A stretch of 34,554 bases of DNA, from positions 1-34,554 of IMG/VR virus record IMGVR_UViG_3300037245_000471; one strand, written 5' to 3'. The notes beneath the pieces were generated by a model. It saw nothing but the letters and a program-made list of their open reading frames with translations, was not told where the DNA came from and made no database searches. Origin of the DNA: a virus. This document shows positions 7,230 to 15,379 of the stretch, piece after piece. How positions within the stretch are numbered: position 1 is the first letter of the stretch; every line of letters starts with the position of its first letter. A program made the position numbers and the translations under genes.

Positions 7230-9244
7230 GAAAACACCACGTAGTAAGCTACGATTAAATTGTACTCTATCCTATCACCAGACACGTCTCTTTGTTTAGC
7301 TAAAACCTCGCATTTTTGATTAGTCAGGTCTATAGCAGGAGCGTCTATAGTGATTATGTCCCCCCTTGATATCCCTTGCGTTGCGTTGCTAGAGTCGTCT
7401 GTGTCGAGAACCCTGATAGGGATAATGACCTTGTGATAAATGCCATTCTCTACCATCACAGTCGCCATGGCGTTTGCCTGGTCTTCGTCAACTATGAACC
7501 CTGTCACCACTTCATCAAGCCAGTTAACATTCACACCTTTAAACGTATCCTCCGCGTCGGTCAATGACAAGTCTTTATAGACAATTACATTCGGCGGGCT
7601 TGTAGCAGAAGGGTTATCGTTTAACGCCGTCTCTGTTGTGAATGATGCCGACTGACTAAAGGTGTCACCAGATCCATCAACGGCGATTAGCGCCACAGTC
7701 ACAGTTTTGCGAAACCCTGACGCGCTTGGTGGTGTGTACGTTACAACAAACCCTTCACTCCCAAAGCCAGAACTAAAACCGCTGCTAAACCCAGATCCTA
7801 AAGACGTGATCGTTGGAGAAACTACAATACCGTCCACCTTCAATGTTATATCATCTGAGGACAGTCCGTTGATTGTATCACCAATCTCAAAGTAGATTGA
7901 CCATGACCTTGTAACATCCCTAGCCCCACCTGATGGGCTAACGTTCGATATAAATGCGTGCCGCTCAAGCTCAGAATCATACAGTGCAAGATCAGCCTGG
8001 ACATCAATCCAACATGAGGAAAAATCGCCGCTATGTGTCTCCACATTAGAAGAAGTATCGAGGTTGAAAATATGAACGTCGGCGATTGAATCAACGTATG
8101 CGATATCTCCTGATGCTCTTTCAGCAATAGGTGAAGGCCAAACAAAAGGAACGTTACCGGATGCAAGATTAAAAGTTGAATATTCTTTTATAGAAACATC
8201 ATCAACCTCAAACGCTTCACCATCTATAGCGCCGTCTACATTACCGACATTTAGTGTAGTATTTGATACGCTTCTAGTAAAAAACCCTATATATGTTTCC
8301 TCTATGCTTGTTGGTGTTACCTCAAAATAGTCTAAGTTTTCCGTCCCGGTTATGTTCCCACCTATCCTAAATGGCACGGAAGAACCAGACCCACCACCTA
8401 CAGTCGTATTTTTAATCTTCATTGATACTAAGTAAATCTTAGTAGCCGTCAATACGTCCAGGCTTGCGGCATCAGTCCCGCCATCCCCCTTCATATATAG
8501 CTTTTCGGCAACAGTTGTATTTACATCGAACGTTCCTAGATTGGCTCCACTCCAGTTATTCGGTCCGCTCATATCTGAGTCTGTGCCGGTCGCTAATTCA
8601 CTCCCTAGAGATTCACCACGGTCATATACATCAATACCACTTGCCGTTGCGATAAAAAGACTATCAGTTAAACCATACTGAATATGGTTAACCGTATTAC
8701 TAGAGAGTGGTGGACTTGAGCTAGTTGTCAATATAAGAGCATCACCGGCCACCCAATCTGAGGATGGTATATCTAGTGTATGCAGGCCAGATGAAACCGC
8801 GTAAGAGATAGCTGTGTCGTTAACGTCACAAGCACCACAACCACCCGCGTCTGTGTATTGGAAAGGGACGCCAGGTGCAGGAAAATACTCAGCACCGGCA
8901 TCATGAGTAACGAGCAGCGAAGACCCATTGCCAGCAACATGACTTATGTTGTCACTTTGGATGAAAAACGAAGTGCCTATGGTTGCGTAATACTTCCGTA
9001 ACAAAGAGGTCAGGTTGCCGGTTCCAGGCGGTAGATGCCAAACACCACGGTCAGAAGTGCCTAACCATAAACCGTTTAAATTGAACGCCCCTGAAGTCAC
9101 GTTAGGTAATGATGCAAAGCCAGTTCTGACCCATGCCGAGTAAGTTTTTTGATATAGGTCTACACCACCTGAAGAAAAGATAGCTATCGTGCCGTTTAAT
9201 TCAGCATAGTCTTTAATGTCTGTTGATTGTGTGTCTAAAACCAT
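7226..9244 (-). CDS. Large modular tail-tip/fibre protein (propeller-like, CBM-like, Ig-like domains)
   Basis: A 672-residue protein with several modules. Residues 1-220 contain repeated blades of the type IAIFSSGGVDLYQKT and LWLGTSDRGVWHL, resembling a beta propeller. Residues about 225-355 look like a carbohydrate-binding module of the CBM4/9 sort, ending FEVDDVSIKEYS. Residues about 445-560 read as a bacterial Ig-like domain (NVSPSGGARDV, then VTYTPPSASG) interrupted by a GSGFSSGFSSGF repeat. The last 100 residues form a tail-tip-like beta domain. It follows the 813-residue tail protein and probably builds the adsorption end of the tail. Domain calls are by eye. Confidence 0.7.
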   Translation of the reverse strand: MVLDTQSTDIKDYAELNGTIAIFSSGGVDLYQKTYSAWVRTGFASLPNVTSGAFNLNGLWLGTSDRGVWHLPPGTGNLTSLLRKYYATIGTSFFIQSDNISHVAGNGSSLLVTHDAGAEYFPAPGVPFQYTDAGGCGACDVNDTAISYAVSSGLHTLDIPSSDWVAGDALILTTSSSPPLSSNTVNHIQYGLTDSLFIATASGIDVYDRGESLGSELATGTDSDMSGPNNWSGANLGTFDVNTTVAEKLYMKGDGGTDAASLDVLTATKIYLVSMKIKNTTVGGGSGSSVPFRIGGNITGTENLDYFEVTPTSIEETYIGFFTRSVSNTTLNVGNVDGAIDGEAFEVDDVSIKEYSTFNLASGNVPFVWPSPIAERASGDIAYVDSIADVHIFNLDTSSNVETHSGDFSSCWIDVQADLALYDSELERHAFISNVSPSGGARDVTRSWSIYFEIGDTINGLSSDDITLKVDGIVVSPTITSLGSGFSSGFSSGFGSEGFVVTYTPPSASGFRKTVTVALIAVDGSGDTFSQSASFTTETALNDNPSATSPPNVIVYKDLSLTDAEDTFKGVNVNWLDEVVTGFIVDEDQANAMATVMVENGIYHKVIIPIRVLDTDDSSNATQGISRGDIITIDAPAIDLTNQKCEVLAKQRDVSGDRIEYNLIVAYYVVFS

Positions 9245-9246
9245 GC

Positions 9247-11688
9247 CTACCCCTCAAACGTTGTTTCGCCGGTTTCGTTATCTGTGCAAACAAGCTTATA
9301 ACCGCCACGGTCGGAGCTGTCTTTTGGTGATATCTCAAAGCTATATGATTTACCGTTTACAGTGATTGAGTTAGTGCCTTCTGACCCTGTAGCGAAAGAG
9401 AACCGCCCATCTGGACCTGTAACAGATGTTACACCGTCCATAGACACGACAGCCCCGGAAAGTGGTTCGCCTTCACAGTCCACTAGCTTTCGGCTACCCC
9501 CTACTGATCCGTTATCGTCGTTGTCGTCGTTAGCGACAGGCTTACACGTTTCTGCACCAGTCCGTTCTGCTCTCTCTATAGCTTCTTCCTGTTCTGATAG
9601 GTTGCTAGTGCTCCAAGTCCATCCACCAGATGAACCGAATATCTTTTTATTGCCGCCGCTTATGTCCTCATCAGTTATGGTGACTTCAACCTCTGCATGA
9701 TAACCACCAGAAATCGCTCTTACCGACACGATGCCAGCTTGAGTGCCTGACGTTATGGCTATTTCTGCAACACCATCTGTAGTTGTTGCCGATGCCGAGG
9801 AAAGAGTGCAATCAAGATCACGCCTACCAACAAACTCGAAATAAACGACAGTACCATCAGTTACAAAAGATCCATCCTCTTTAAACAATACAGCTGTCAG
9901 CGTGGCGGTCTTATCCTCTTCTGACACAACAGCATAGCCGTTATAGGTAACTGCTGCCAAAGTTCCACCAGGAGGCAGAGCGCCAGTTATGTAAACGCGG
10001 AAACTTGGGTCTATGTTCTCCCACCTCAACAGTTGAGCTGACCCAAACCCGGTCACTATTAACGACTCAACGTTGTAAATTGGGTTCATTACTTCTATAT
10101 ATCTGTCATTTCCGGACTCTGTTATATCACTAACCTCACCTGTGATAAGGTTTATAATCGTCTCGTCTTCAATACTCTTTCTGATTATGGAAGGATCTAC
10201 GTCGAGAGTAAGAGCGCCAACAGATGAACCTGTTAGACTGAACTTCCCAAACCCTTGTTGTCCTAGAGAACTTGCAGCGACAAAACCAACACCAACTTCT
10301 GTCGCGCTCCCGACAGTCGTTTTCGCTATACCGTCAGCATCACACAATGAGCTAGAAGGGCTTATGATTGCACCAAGCGGTGTCGCGTTGAACTTGACAT
10401 AATCTATCAGCACCGCCGTCCCTGTTGGCCCTGGTGATATGCCTAGTGTGATGTCCGTTGTGTTTGGAGTAAAAGAACCACCTGTAAAGTAATTAGTACC
10501 GATTCTTCTGGTGTCAGTATCTCTATAAACACCGATTATCGTGCCAAGAGGAAAGTCACTTGACACCGCCAATGTGCCAGAGGTGTTCTCTGCTTCACCG
10601 TCTACCCTGTCTGCGTAGTCTTCAATAAACCAGTTAACCGTTTCAGCTTGAACGTATGTGACAATAAAAAGATCGCTCGGCTGAGTTGGTACTGTAACCG
10701 TGTTTGCGTCAAAGGTTGTTATCTCTATCCTGTTACCCTTGACCGGCGTTCCCTGTGTTCCGTCGTTTGCCCATACGCCATTAACTGAGAAGCAACCGCT
10801 AACCGGAATAGACGTGAATGAGTCAGCGTCAATAGCCTGGTCTAAGATTGTCGATTGTTGAACCGGCACACCTAAAGCATTGAAAACTTGAGCCGCTGCG
10901 GTTGAACTACTCACACCATCAGCAGGGATTGAGTCAGGTTGTACCCAAACGTTAATAACTGGAATCTTGCCAATTGAATAATCGAAAGCCGAGCCTTTAA
11001 TGCGTATAGCGTTCTGAGGCTTGTTAATTCGTTGCTCGTCGTATGTGATTGTCAAAGGGCAATCGTAGTTAAAAGAAGACGACGCGCTTAACTCTTTGTC
11101 TGGAATATCAAAAACCTCAAAACCAAGCCCATCGGAAGAAGCTCGTACACCAGCGCCGCATGATTCAGCTATATCACGTAAGGAATTAAGCCTCTCTGCC
11201 CGGTTAAACTCTAGCCGCTTCCCTGGTACTGTCGGGTTTTGGGTCGCCGCCCATGTCACCGACACACTGTCGCCTGTCTGGTCGTTTACGTTCTCAACGC
11301 ACAGTTGTTGAGCTATGGAACTCATCAATAAATCTATGACAGGAACGTAAGTGACAAGCGGAAAGTCAACTATCCTTCCGCAAAAAGCACGGCCACTGGT
11401 AACCGGAAAAGGGAAGTTTTCTTGTACCCTTCCCCGCTGGCTCTCCATCAAGTAGAATGTTGTGGTGGTGTTCTCTGTAATCCGTATGCGTGGCCTGTCA
11501 GGGTTAACAGTAGCGTCAAGCAATGGCCTCACGTCGTCTTCGTCAATGCCAAAGTCTATTGCAATAGTCGGTACTATCTGAGCTTCAGAAGTAGTACCAT
11601 CAAGAAGAGAAACGACAGAATTAGTCACGTCTATCCACACCATGGAATCGTTTTCAATCTCAATTTTAAATGTTGAGGGGAGAGCCAT
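9247..11688 (-). CDS. Tail tip / hub protein with Ig-like and carboxypeptidase-regulatory-like domains
   Basis: An 813-residue protein directly after the tape measure gene, the usual place for the distal tail or hub protein. The first ~250 residues look like a tail-hub fold (GRIVDFPLVTYVPVIDLL, then RLNSLRDIAESCGAGV). The middle is beta-rich. Residues about 590-680 resemble a Big_1/invasin-type Ig domain (TATLTAVLFKEDGSFVTDG). Residues about 735-790 resemble a carboxypeptidase regulatory-like domain (GEPLSGAVVSMDG, then TGPDGRFSF). Added Ig-like domains on a hub are common and thought to help virion-surface contact. The join to the tape measure gene is a one-base overlap. Confidence 0.75.
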   Translation of the reverse strand: MALPSTFKIEIENDSMVWIDVTNSVVSLLDGTTSEAQIVPTIAIDFGIDEDDVRPLLDATVNPDRPRIRITENTTTTFYLMESQRGRVQENFPFPVTSGRAFCGRIVDFPLVTYVPVIDLLMSSIAQQLCVENVNDQTGDSVSVTWAATQNPTVPGKRLEFNRAERLNSLRDIAESCGAGVRASSDGLGFEVFDIPDKELSASSSFNYDCPLTITYDEQRINKPQNAIRIKGSAFDYSIGKIPVINVWVQPDSIPADGVSSSTAAAQVFNALGVPVQQSTILDQAIDADSFTSIPVSGCFSVNGVWANDGTQGTPVKGNRIEITTFDANTVTVPTQPSDLFIVTYVQAETVNWFIEDYADRVDGEAENTSGTLAVSSDFPLGTIIGVYRDTDTRRIGTNYFTGGSFTPNTTDITLGISPGPTGTAVLIDYVKFNATPLGAIISPSSSLCDADGIAKTTVGSATEVGVGFVAASSLGQQGFGKFSLTGSSVGALTLDVDPSIIRKSIEDETIINLITGEVSDITESGNDRYIEVMNPIYNVESLIVTGFGSAQLLRWENIDPSFRVYITGALPPGGTLAAVTYNGYAVVSEEDKTATLTAVLFKEDGSFVTDGTVVYFEFVGRRDLDCTLSSASATTTDGVAEIAITSGTQAGIVSVRAISGGYHAEVEVTITDEDISGGNKKIFGSSGGWTWSTSNLSEQEEAIERAERTGAETCKPVANDDNDDNGSVGGSRKLVDCEGEPLSGAVVSMDGVTSVTGPDGRFSFATGSEGTNSITVNGKSYSFEISPKDSSDRGGYKLVCTDNETGETTFEG

Positions 11689-12974
11689 TAGCTGCCTTCA
11701 TTCCGTTCTAGATTGGTAAGGAGGTTTTCGTCTCCAAAGGTTCTGCGGCCTGAAGACGCGCCTGCACCTATAGACACATTACCAGCTGACTTTGCAGCCC
11801 TATCATAAGCGTCTGCTAGTTTGTTTACTTTCTCTGTTTGCTCTACGACTGACCCTGTTCCGTCATTAAGCGACTTAACAAAACCGTCAATGTCTTTCTT
11901 GATCTGCTCTATGCCTGTTTGTTCTTTTTTCTGTCCCTCCACTAGCTTAATCTGTTGCTGGATTGCCTTGTCTCTGTCTCTAATTATCTCTTCCTGAACC
12001 CTCTTCTGTTCTGCCAGGGTATCTGCACCACCAAAACGAGCAGCAAGGGTTATACCTTTCTGGATAATAAGAAGGATGTTGAGCCATAATATTTTAATCT
12101 CTTGCAGCAACATCTGCCAGCCACGGAAAGCCGTCATTAAGCGACTGACCACGTTGATTACAATTATAATGCCTTTGGGTATGGCACTAATCAAAAAGTC
12201 TGCTAACGTTTTGGCAAACTTTAAAAGACCACCAGACTCCACAAACTTCTTGGCAGACTCAGTGGCTTTTAAAAGTGGCGCTGACAGGTTGGCGATTATC
12301 GTCTTACCAAACCCACCCAAAGCAGACAACAGAGTGGTCAGGTTGTCGTTTATCTGCTCGACTTCACCAGACGATACTTCGTCCATTGCAAGCCCGAAAA
12401 GTTTTGCTTCCTTCTGCCCACGCGCAAAGGCGTCTGCTGTTACGTTTAATAGCTTGGCGCCAGAACGCCCAAAGATATCCATTGATATCTGAGTTTTTCT
12501 GTTCTGGTCGTCTATACCTTTAAGAGCTTCGACTATCTGGGCCATAGCATCAGCAGGACCAGCTTTAGATAAGTCCTCTATGGACAAGCCGAGGGCTTTA
12601 AATGCGTCAGCCTGCGCTGCGGTTCCGTCTGCTGCCTCTGCTATGTTCCTCTGCATGAACTGGATAGACTTGTCCATGGCTGAAACTTCAATGCCTGCGA
12701 ACTTTGCCGTCTGTCTGAGTGCCGCAAGCTCTTCAGTGGTAAGTCCTAACGCTCTCGCAGATTTAGCAAGAGCGTCTTCGGAGTCAAGCATAGACTTTGT
12801 AAAAGCGAACACAGCAACGGTTGCAACGCTGAACCCTGCAGCTAAACCAATGCCTAGCCTCTTGCCTGCAGCAACGACCGACTTCATGCCCTTCTTGAGT
12901 CTGTTAAACGCTCTTGTGGCGCCCTTAGTCGTCGCTGTTACAATTATCTCAAGTCTTTTAGTACCTGCAGCCAT
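11688..12974 (-). CDS. Tail tape measure protein (short)
   Basis: A 428-residue helical protein with an Ala/Lys-rich N-terminus, a hydrophobic segment (about residues 40-60), TTEELAALRQTAKFAGIEV (the helical signature of many phage tape measures), further hydrophobic segments (about 255-310) and a coiled C-terminal third. It lies between the tail tube and hub genes, as in siphoviruses. At roughly 1.5 angstrom per residue the tail would be about 60-65 nm, which is short for a siphovirus. No transglycosylase or peptidase domain is visible. The ATG directly follows the stop of the 22-codon ORF. Confidence 0.85.
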   Translation of the reverse strand: MAAGTKRLEIIVTATTKGATRAFNRLKKGMKSVVAAGKRLGIGLAAGFSVATVAVFAFTKSMLDSEDALAKSARALGLTTEELAALRQTAKFAGIEVSAMDKSIQFMQRNIAEAADGTAAQADAFKALGLSIEDLSKAGPADAMAQIVEALKGIDDQNRKTQISMDIFGRSGAKLLNVTADAFARGQKEAKLFGLAMDEVSSGEVEQINDNLTTLLSALGGFGKTIIANLSAPLLKATESAKKFVESGGLLKFAKTLADFLISAIPKGIIIVINVVSRLMTAFRGWQMLLQEIKILWLNILLIIQKGITLAARFGGADTLAEQKRVQEEIIRDRDKAIQQQIKLVEGQKKEQTGIEQIKKDIDGFVKSLNDGTGSVVEQTEKVNKLADAYDRAAKSAGNVSIGAGASSGRRTFGDENLLTNLERNEGS

Positions 12975-13043
12975 TTAGAAAGTAAACCCCGTGAAGTACG
13001 CGATGCAGAATGTCCCAGCAACCAACCATATTAAGAACTTCAT
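12975..13043 (-). CDS. 22-residue hydrophobic micro-ORF between tail tube and tape measure
   Basis: The ORF runs from ATG at 13043 to TAA at 12975, abutting the tape measure ATG. The product is almost wholly hydrophobic (MKFLIWLVAGTFCIAYFTGF plus two residues). An upstream AGGGGT is a modest ribosome-binding site. It fills the 78-bp gap where siphophages normally encode tail assembly chaperones. It may be a real membrane micropeptide or only a translational-coupling leader for the tape measure. Confidence 0.4.
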   Translation of the reverse strand: MKFLIWLVAGTFCIAYFTGFTF

Positions 13044-13052
13044 GAACTACCC

Positions 13053-14003
13053 CTAAGTGAAAGCAATAGTTACACCACCTGTCACAATGAAAGGCACGGT
13101 ATACTCTACGCTGTTGTCATCGTCTCCACCGTCGATAGCTCCATACTGACAATCAATCAACGTGATGGTTACGGTTTCAGGTACGCCACCGTTTGACACT
13201 GTGCCAGCAATAACGATATCGCCCAGAGTCCCTTCAAAGTAACGAGTAATCTCTGTGTCGTCTTCTGCGTCAATCACCATGGACCCTTCGATGGTAAAAT
13301 GGGAATCCTCTGGAAGTTCGCTAATCCCAGAAGCGTTTGCACAGTTGATAACTGTCGGCCTTTCAACCGTGCACTCTACTGACTTCATGCACTTGGTCAC
13401 GCTGTCAGAAGTAAACGTGAGACTGTCGCCGACAAACGGGTTAGCCAGGTCATCAACGCTCGGCGTGTTTGGGTCGTTTGCGTCTGAGGTTGTAGCCGTA
13501 AGTGATTTTGCGTTAAACCTCTGCGTGATAATTTCGCCTACAGCAACGTCAATGCCCCAAAGCCTTACCCTAGCATCAACGCCTGATACTTTTGTCCCTG
13601 TGCCAGTAGATTTGCCGAGGAACGAGTGGATTGTGTAGAACGTATCATCACCTGTATTGTCTGCAGGCATCGAATAGGTAACTGACGTTGAAGCCACCAC
13701 CGTTTCGTCACCGAATAACGATTTGATCATCTCGCCATATTCAGGAGCAGTGCCGACAGTACCAGAACCGTGAAGCTCTACAATCAGGTCGCCAGGATTC
13801 TCACCCCAACTACCGATAACCAGAGTTTTCGGTGGTAGGTTGCTGGATCTGATGTTGTTCCTTACGACATCGTTACCCATTTGCTTAAACGGCAACACGG
13901 CACTATCGAATGTAATCTCAACGGCGTCGGTAGCAGACATTGTAGCCTCTGCACCCTTGCCACTCTGAGCTGCGAAATAATACGAAGTCAATTTTCTGTT
14001 CAT
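13053..14003 (-). CDS. Major tail tube protein
   Basis: A 316-residue beta-rich protein encoded just before the tape measure and just after the tail terminator, the canonical position of the tail tube gene. It begins NRKLTSYYFAAQSGKG and has long alternating beta strands with acidic loops (DAEDDTEITRYFEGTLGD). The long C-terminal part may add an outward-facing domain. There is no sheath gene nearby, which fits a siphovirus. The call rests on position and composition. Confidence 0.75.
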   Translation of the reverse strand: MNRKLTSYYFAAQSGKGAEATMSATDAVEITFDSAVLPFKQMGNDVVRNNIRSSNLPPKTLVIGSWGENPGDLIVELHGSGTVGTAPEYGEMIKSLFGDETVVASTSVTYSMPADNTGDDTFYTIHSFLGKSTGTGTKVSGVDARVRLWGIDVAVGEIITQRFNAKSLTATTSDANDPNTPSVDDLANPFVGDSLTFTSDSVTKCMKSVECTVERPTVINCANASGISELPEDSHFTIEGSMVIDAEDDTEITRYFEGTLGDIVIAGTVSNGGVPETVTITLIDCQYGAIDGGDDDNSVEYTVPFIVTGGVTIAFT

Positions 14004-14012
14004 GGTTTGCTC

Positions 14013-14504
14013 CTATTGAAGAACTATTCTAGTGTCGCCGTTTGAAGTTGTCCGGGTAAATCCGTCCGAAGTTACCCTTATAAATGTTGCAAGCGCACGG
14101 TTGCGCCTAAATTTCACAGTCACGAAAACGCTTGAAACAGCTAACCCACCTTCACGCTCTATCGGGTCAATGCTTTCAGGTGTTATCATTGTCACGTCAA
14201 GTGAGCGTCTTGTTGTCGGTTTCGTAAGTATGTCAAGAACGTCATAAAGAGCGTCGGTCATTACACCGTCGTCAGCTGAACTGCTTCTCAACTTAACCTG
14301 TATAGGTAGGTCGTGGGTGATTCTGTTGTCTGTCGTGTTGACTACAAAAAAGCTTAAATCCTCGCCTGGGTATAATACTTCAGCGGTTATCTGTCCACTA
14401 CCAGGAGAACTGGTTTTAATGTCACCAGAGGCGCGCGATATGCTCGAAATGTTTTCAACGAGTACAACCACAGCTGCCATTATTTCAGTAGCATTTGTCG
14501 CCAT
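14013..14504 (-). CDS. Tail terminator protein
   Basis: A 163-residue alpha/beta protein between the head-tail adaptor and the tail tube gene. It has a helix-strand start (TEIMAAVVVLVENISSISRA), a middle segment DALYDVLDILTKPTTRRSLDV and a closing beta strand (VSSVFVTVKFRRNRA), the general layout of the gpU/gp17-like terminator that caps the tail tube. One base is shared with the preceding stop. The call is by synteny and fold pattern. Confidence 0.65.
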   Translation of the reverse strand: MATNATEIMAAVVVLVENISSISRASGDIKTSSPGSGQITAEVLYPGEDLSFFVVNTTDNRITHDLPIQVKLRSSSADDGVMTDALYDVLDILTKPTTRRSLDVTMITPESIDPIEREGGLAVSSVFVTVKFRRNRALATFIRVTSDGFTRTTSNGDTRIVLQ

Positions 14505-14968
14505 TACTTACTAAAGAACTTCTGACCAGAAGTCCTCTCCTCATCCTCTGTGATAGTTCCTGACTCATCAATGTCAACGTCAAGCTGTGAAATCTTCAAG
14601 GCGTTGTCATACTCTGACCTGTAGAACGTGTAAAGGTTGAACCAGCGAGACTCTACGTCGTCAGAAGCGGCAATCATGAAGTCACGAAAGACTAAAGCGA
14701 TAGTCAGGTTGCAAAGGATGTCTTTGCGTATCTTGTTAAGGTTGCGCGTGTAGTCGTCGGTGTCGCTAAAGTATTCGTCTGCGGTATCATCGAAAACCTG
14801 CGTAAACTTGAATCCACGCACGTCCTCAATGTCGTTCTTGAACTCAGCAAGGGCCGAAGCTGCATACTCTTGTAGCGTCTTGCCTTGGTCGAGAAACGGG
14901 CCGTTGTCAATATCAAAACGAATCGCTTTTATTTCGTCGTCTGTGGGTGGTGCGTTGACTTCTGACAT
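14504..14968 (-). CDS. Head-tail adaptor with EF-hand-like loop
   Basis: A 154-residue, mostly helical acidic protein in the position of the gp6-like head completion protein, between capsid genes and the tail terminator. Near its C-terminus it has DIDESGTITEDE, which matches the 12-residue calcium-binding EF-hand loop: Asp at 1 and 3, Ser at 5, Gly at 6, Ile at 8 and Glu at 12. Similar loops occur in some phage adaptor proteins and could stabilise the neck by binding calcium. The adaptor call is by synteny; the loop is directly visible. Confidence 0.65.
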   Translation of the reverse strand: MSEVNAPPTDDEIKAIRFDIDNGPFLDQGKTLQEYAASALAEFKNDIEDVRGFKFTQVFDDTADEYFSDTDDYTRNLNKIRKDILCNLTIALVFRDFMIAASDDVESRWFNLYTFYRSEYDNALKISQLDVDIDESGTITEDEERTSGQKFFSK

Positions 14969-14982
14969 TGTTGATTCCTGTT

Positions 14983-15201
14983 TTAAGCTTTCATTGTTTT
15001 CTTACGGATTGTGGTAGCCAATCCACCTGGGGGATTCTTTATGGCACCACTAAGTATGCCTGATATGGTGCTTGCATCCCTACCTGCTGCTCGTCCTATT
15101 TGGGCCAAAGACATACCAGCTTTTTGCGCGCTTCTAATTGCCTTCCTTGTGTCGCCGCCTGTTTTTTTACCTACCGAGCCTTTCGGCGCTGCTTTAGCCA
15201 T
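14983..15201 (-). CDS. Small basic HTH protein inside the structural operon
   Basis: A 72-residue, strongly basic protein. Residues about 28-52 (KAGMSLAQIGRAAGRDASTISGI...) form a textbook helix-turn-helix (SLAQIGRAAGRDASTIS). GGAGG lies 7 nt before the ATG at 15201. A DNA-binding protein between the coat and head-tail adaptor genes is unexpected; it could regulate late expression or help DNA packaging. Family unknown. Confidence 0.7.
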   Translation of the reverse strand: MAKAAPKGSVGKKTGGDTRKAIRSAQKAGMSLAQIGRAAGRDASTISGILSGAIKNPPGGLATTIRKKTMKA

Positions 15202-15224
15202 GGGTGGGCCTCCATTGTATTTAT

Positions 15225-15332
15225 TTACTCAGCCTTTTTAGTCTTCCGGGTCTTTTTCTCTTTCGGCTCATCGCCCTTGTTATAAACAACGCCGTTTACT
15301 TTCACGGTTTCGCACGTGTCAGTTGCGCTCAT
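15225..15332 (-). CDS. 35-residue lysine-rich protein after the coat gene
   Basis: The ORF runs from ATG at 15332 to TAA at 15225, with GAGGG 4 nt upstream. The product begins MSATDTCETVKVNGVVYNKG and ends in a Lys/Glu/Arg-rich tail. Short proteins with a KV-x-GV-x-Y-x-KGDE core directly downstream of coat genes are common in phages. The function is unknown; a capsid-associated or neck role is possible. It lies downstream of the hairpin that follows the coat gene. Confidence 0.55.
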   Translation of the reverse strand: MSATDTCETVKVNGVVYNKGDEPKEKKTRKTKKAE

Positions 15333-15342
15333 AATCCCTCAC

Positions 15343-15372
15343 AAAGTAAAGGGGGAGGTTTTGCCCTCCCCC
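15343..15372 (-). terminator. Intrinsic terminator after the coat gene
   Basis: On the minus strand, CCGGGGGAGGGC opens an 8-bp GC-only stem (15372-15365 with 15358-15351), loop GCAAAA, then CCTCCCCC followed by TTTACTTT. It lies 8 bp after the coat stop. Partial termination here would raise coat transcript over the downstream tail genes, a common phage arrangement. Confidence 0.75.
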
Positions 15373-15379
15373 GGTTTAA

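Noticed and set aside
12076-12492. Long plus-strand frames opposite the tape measure and, at 22126-22647, opposite the methyltransferase
   Set aside because: They are antisense shadows of strong genes, lack ribosome-binding sites and match no pattern.
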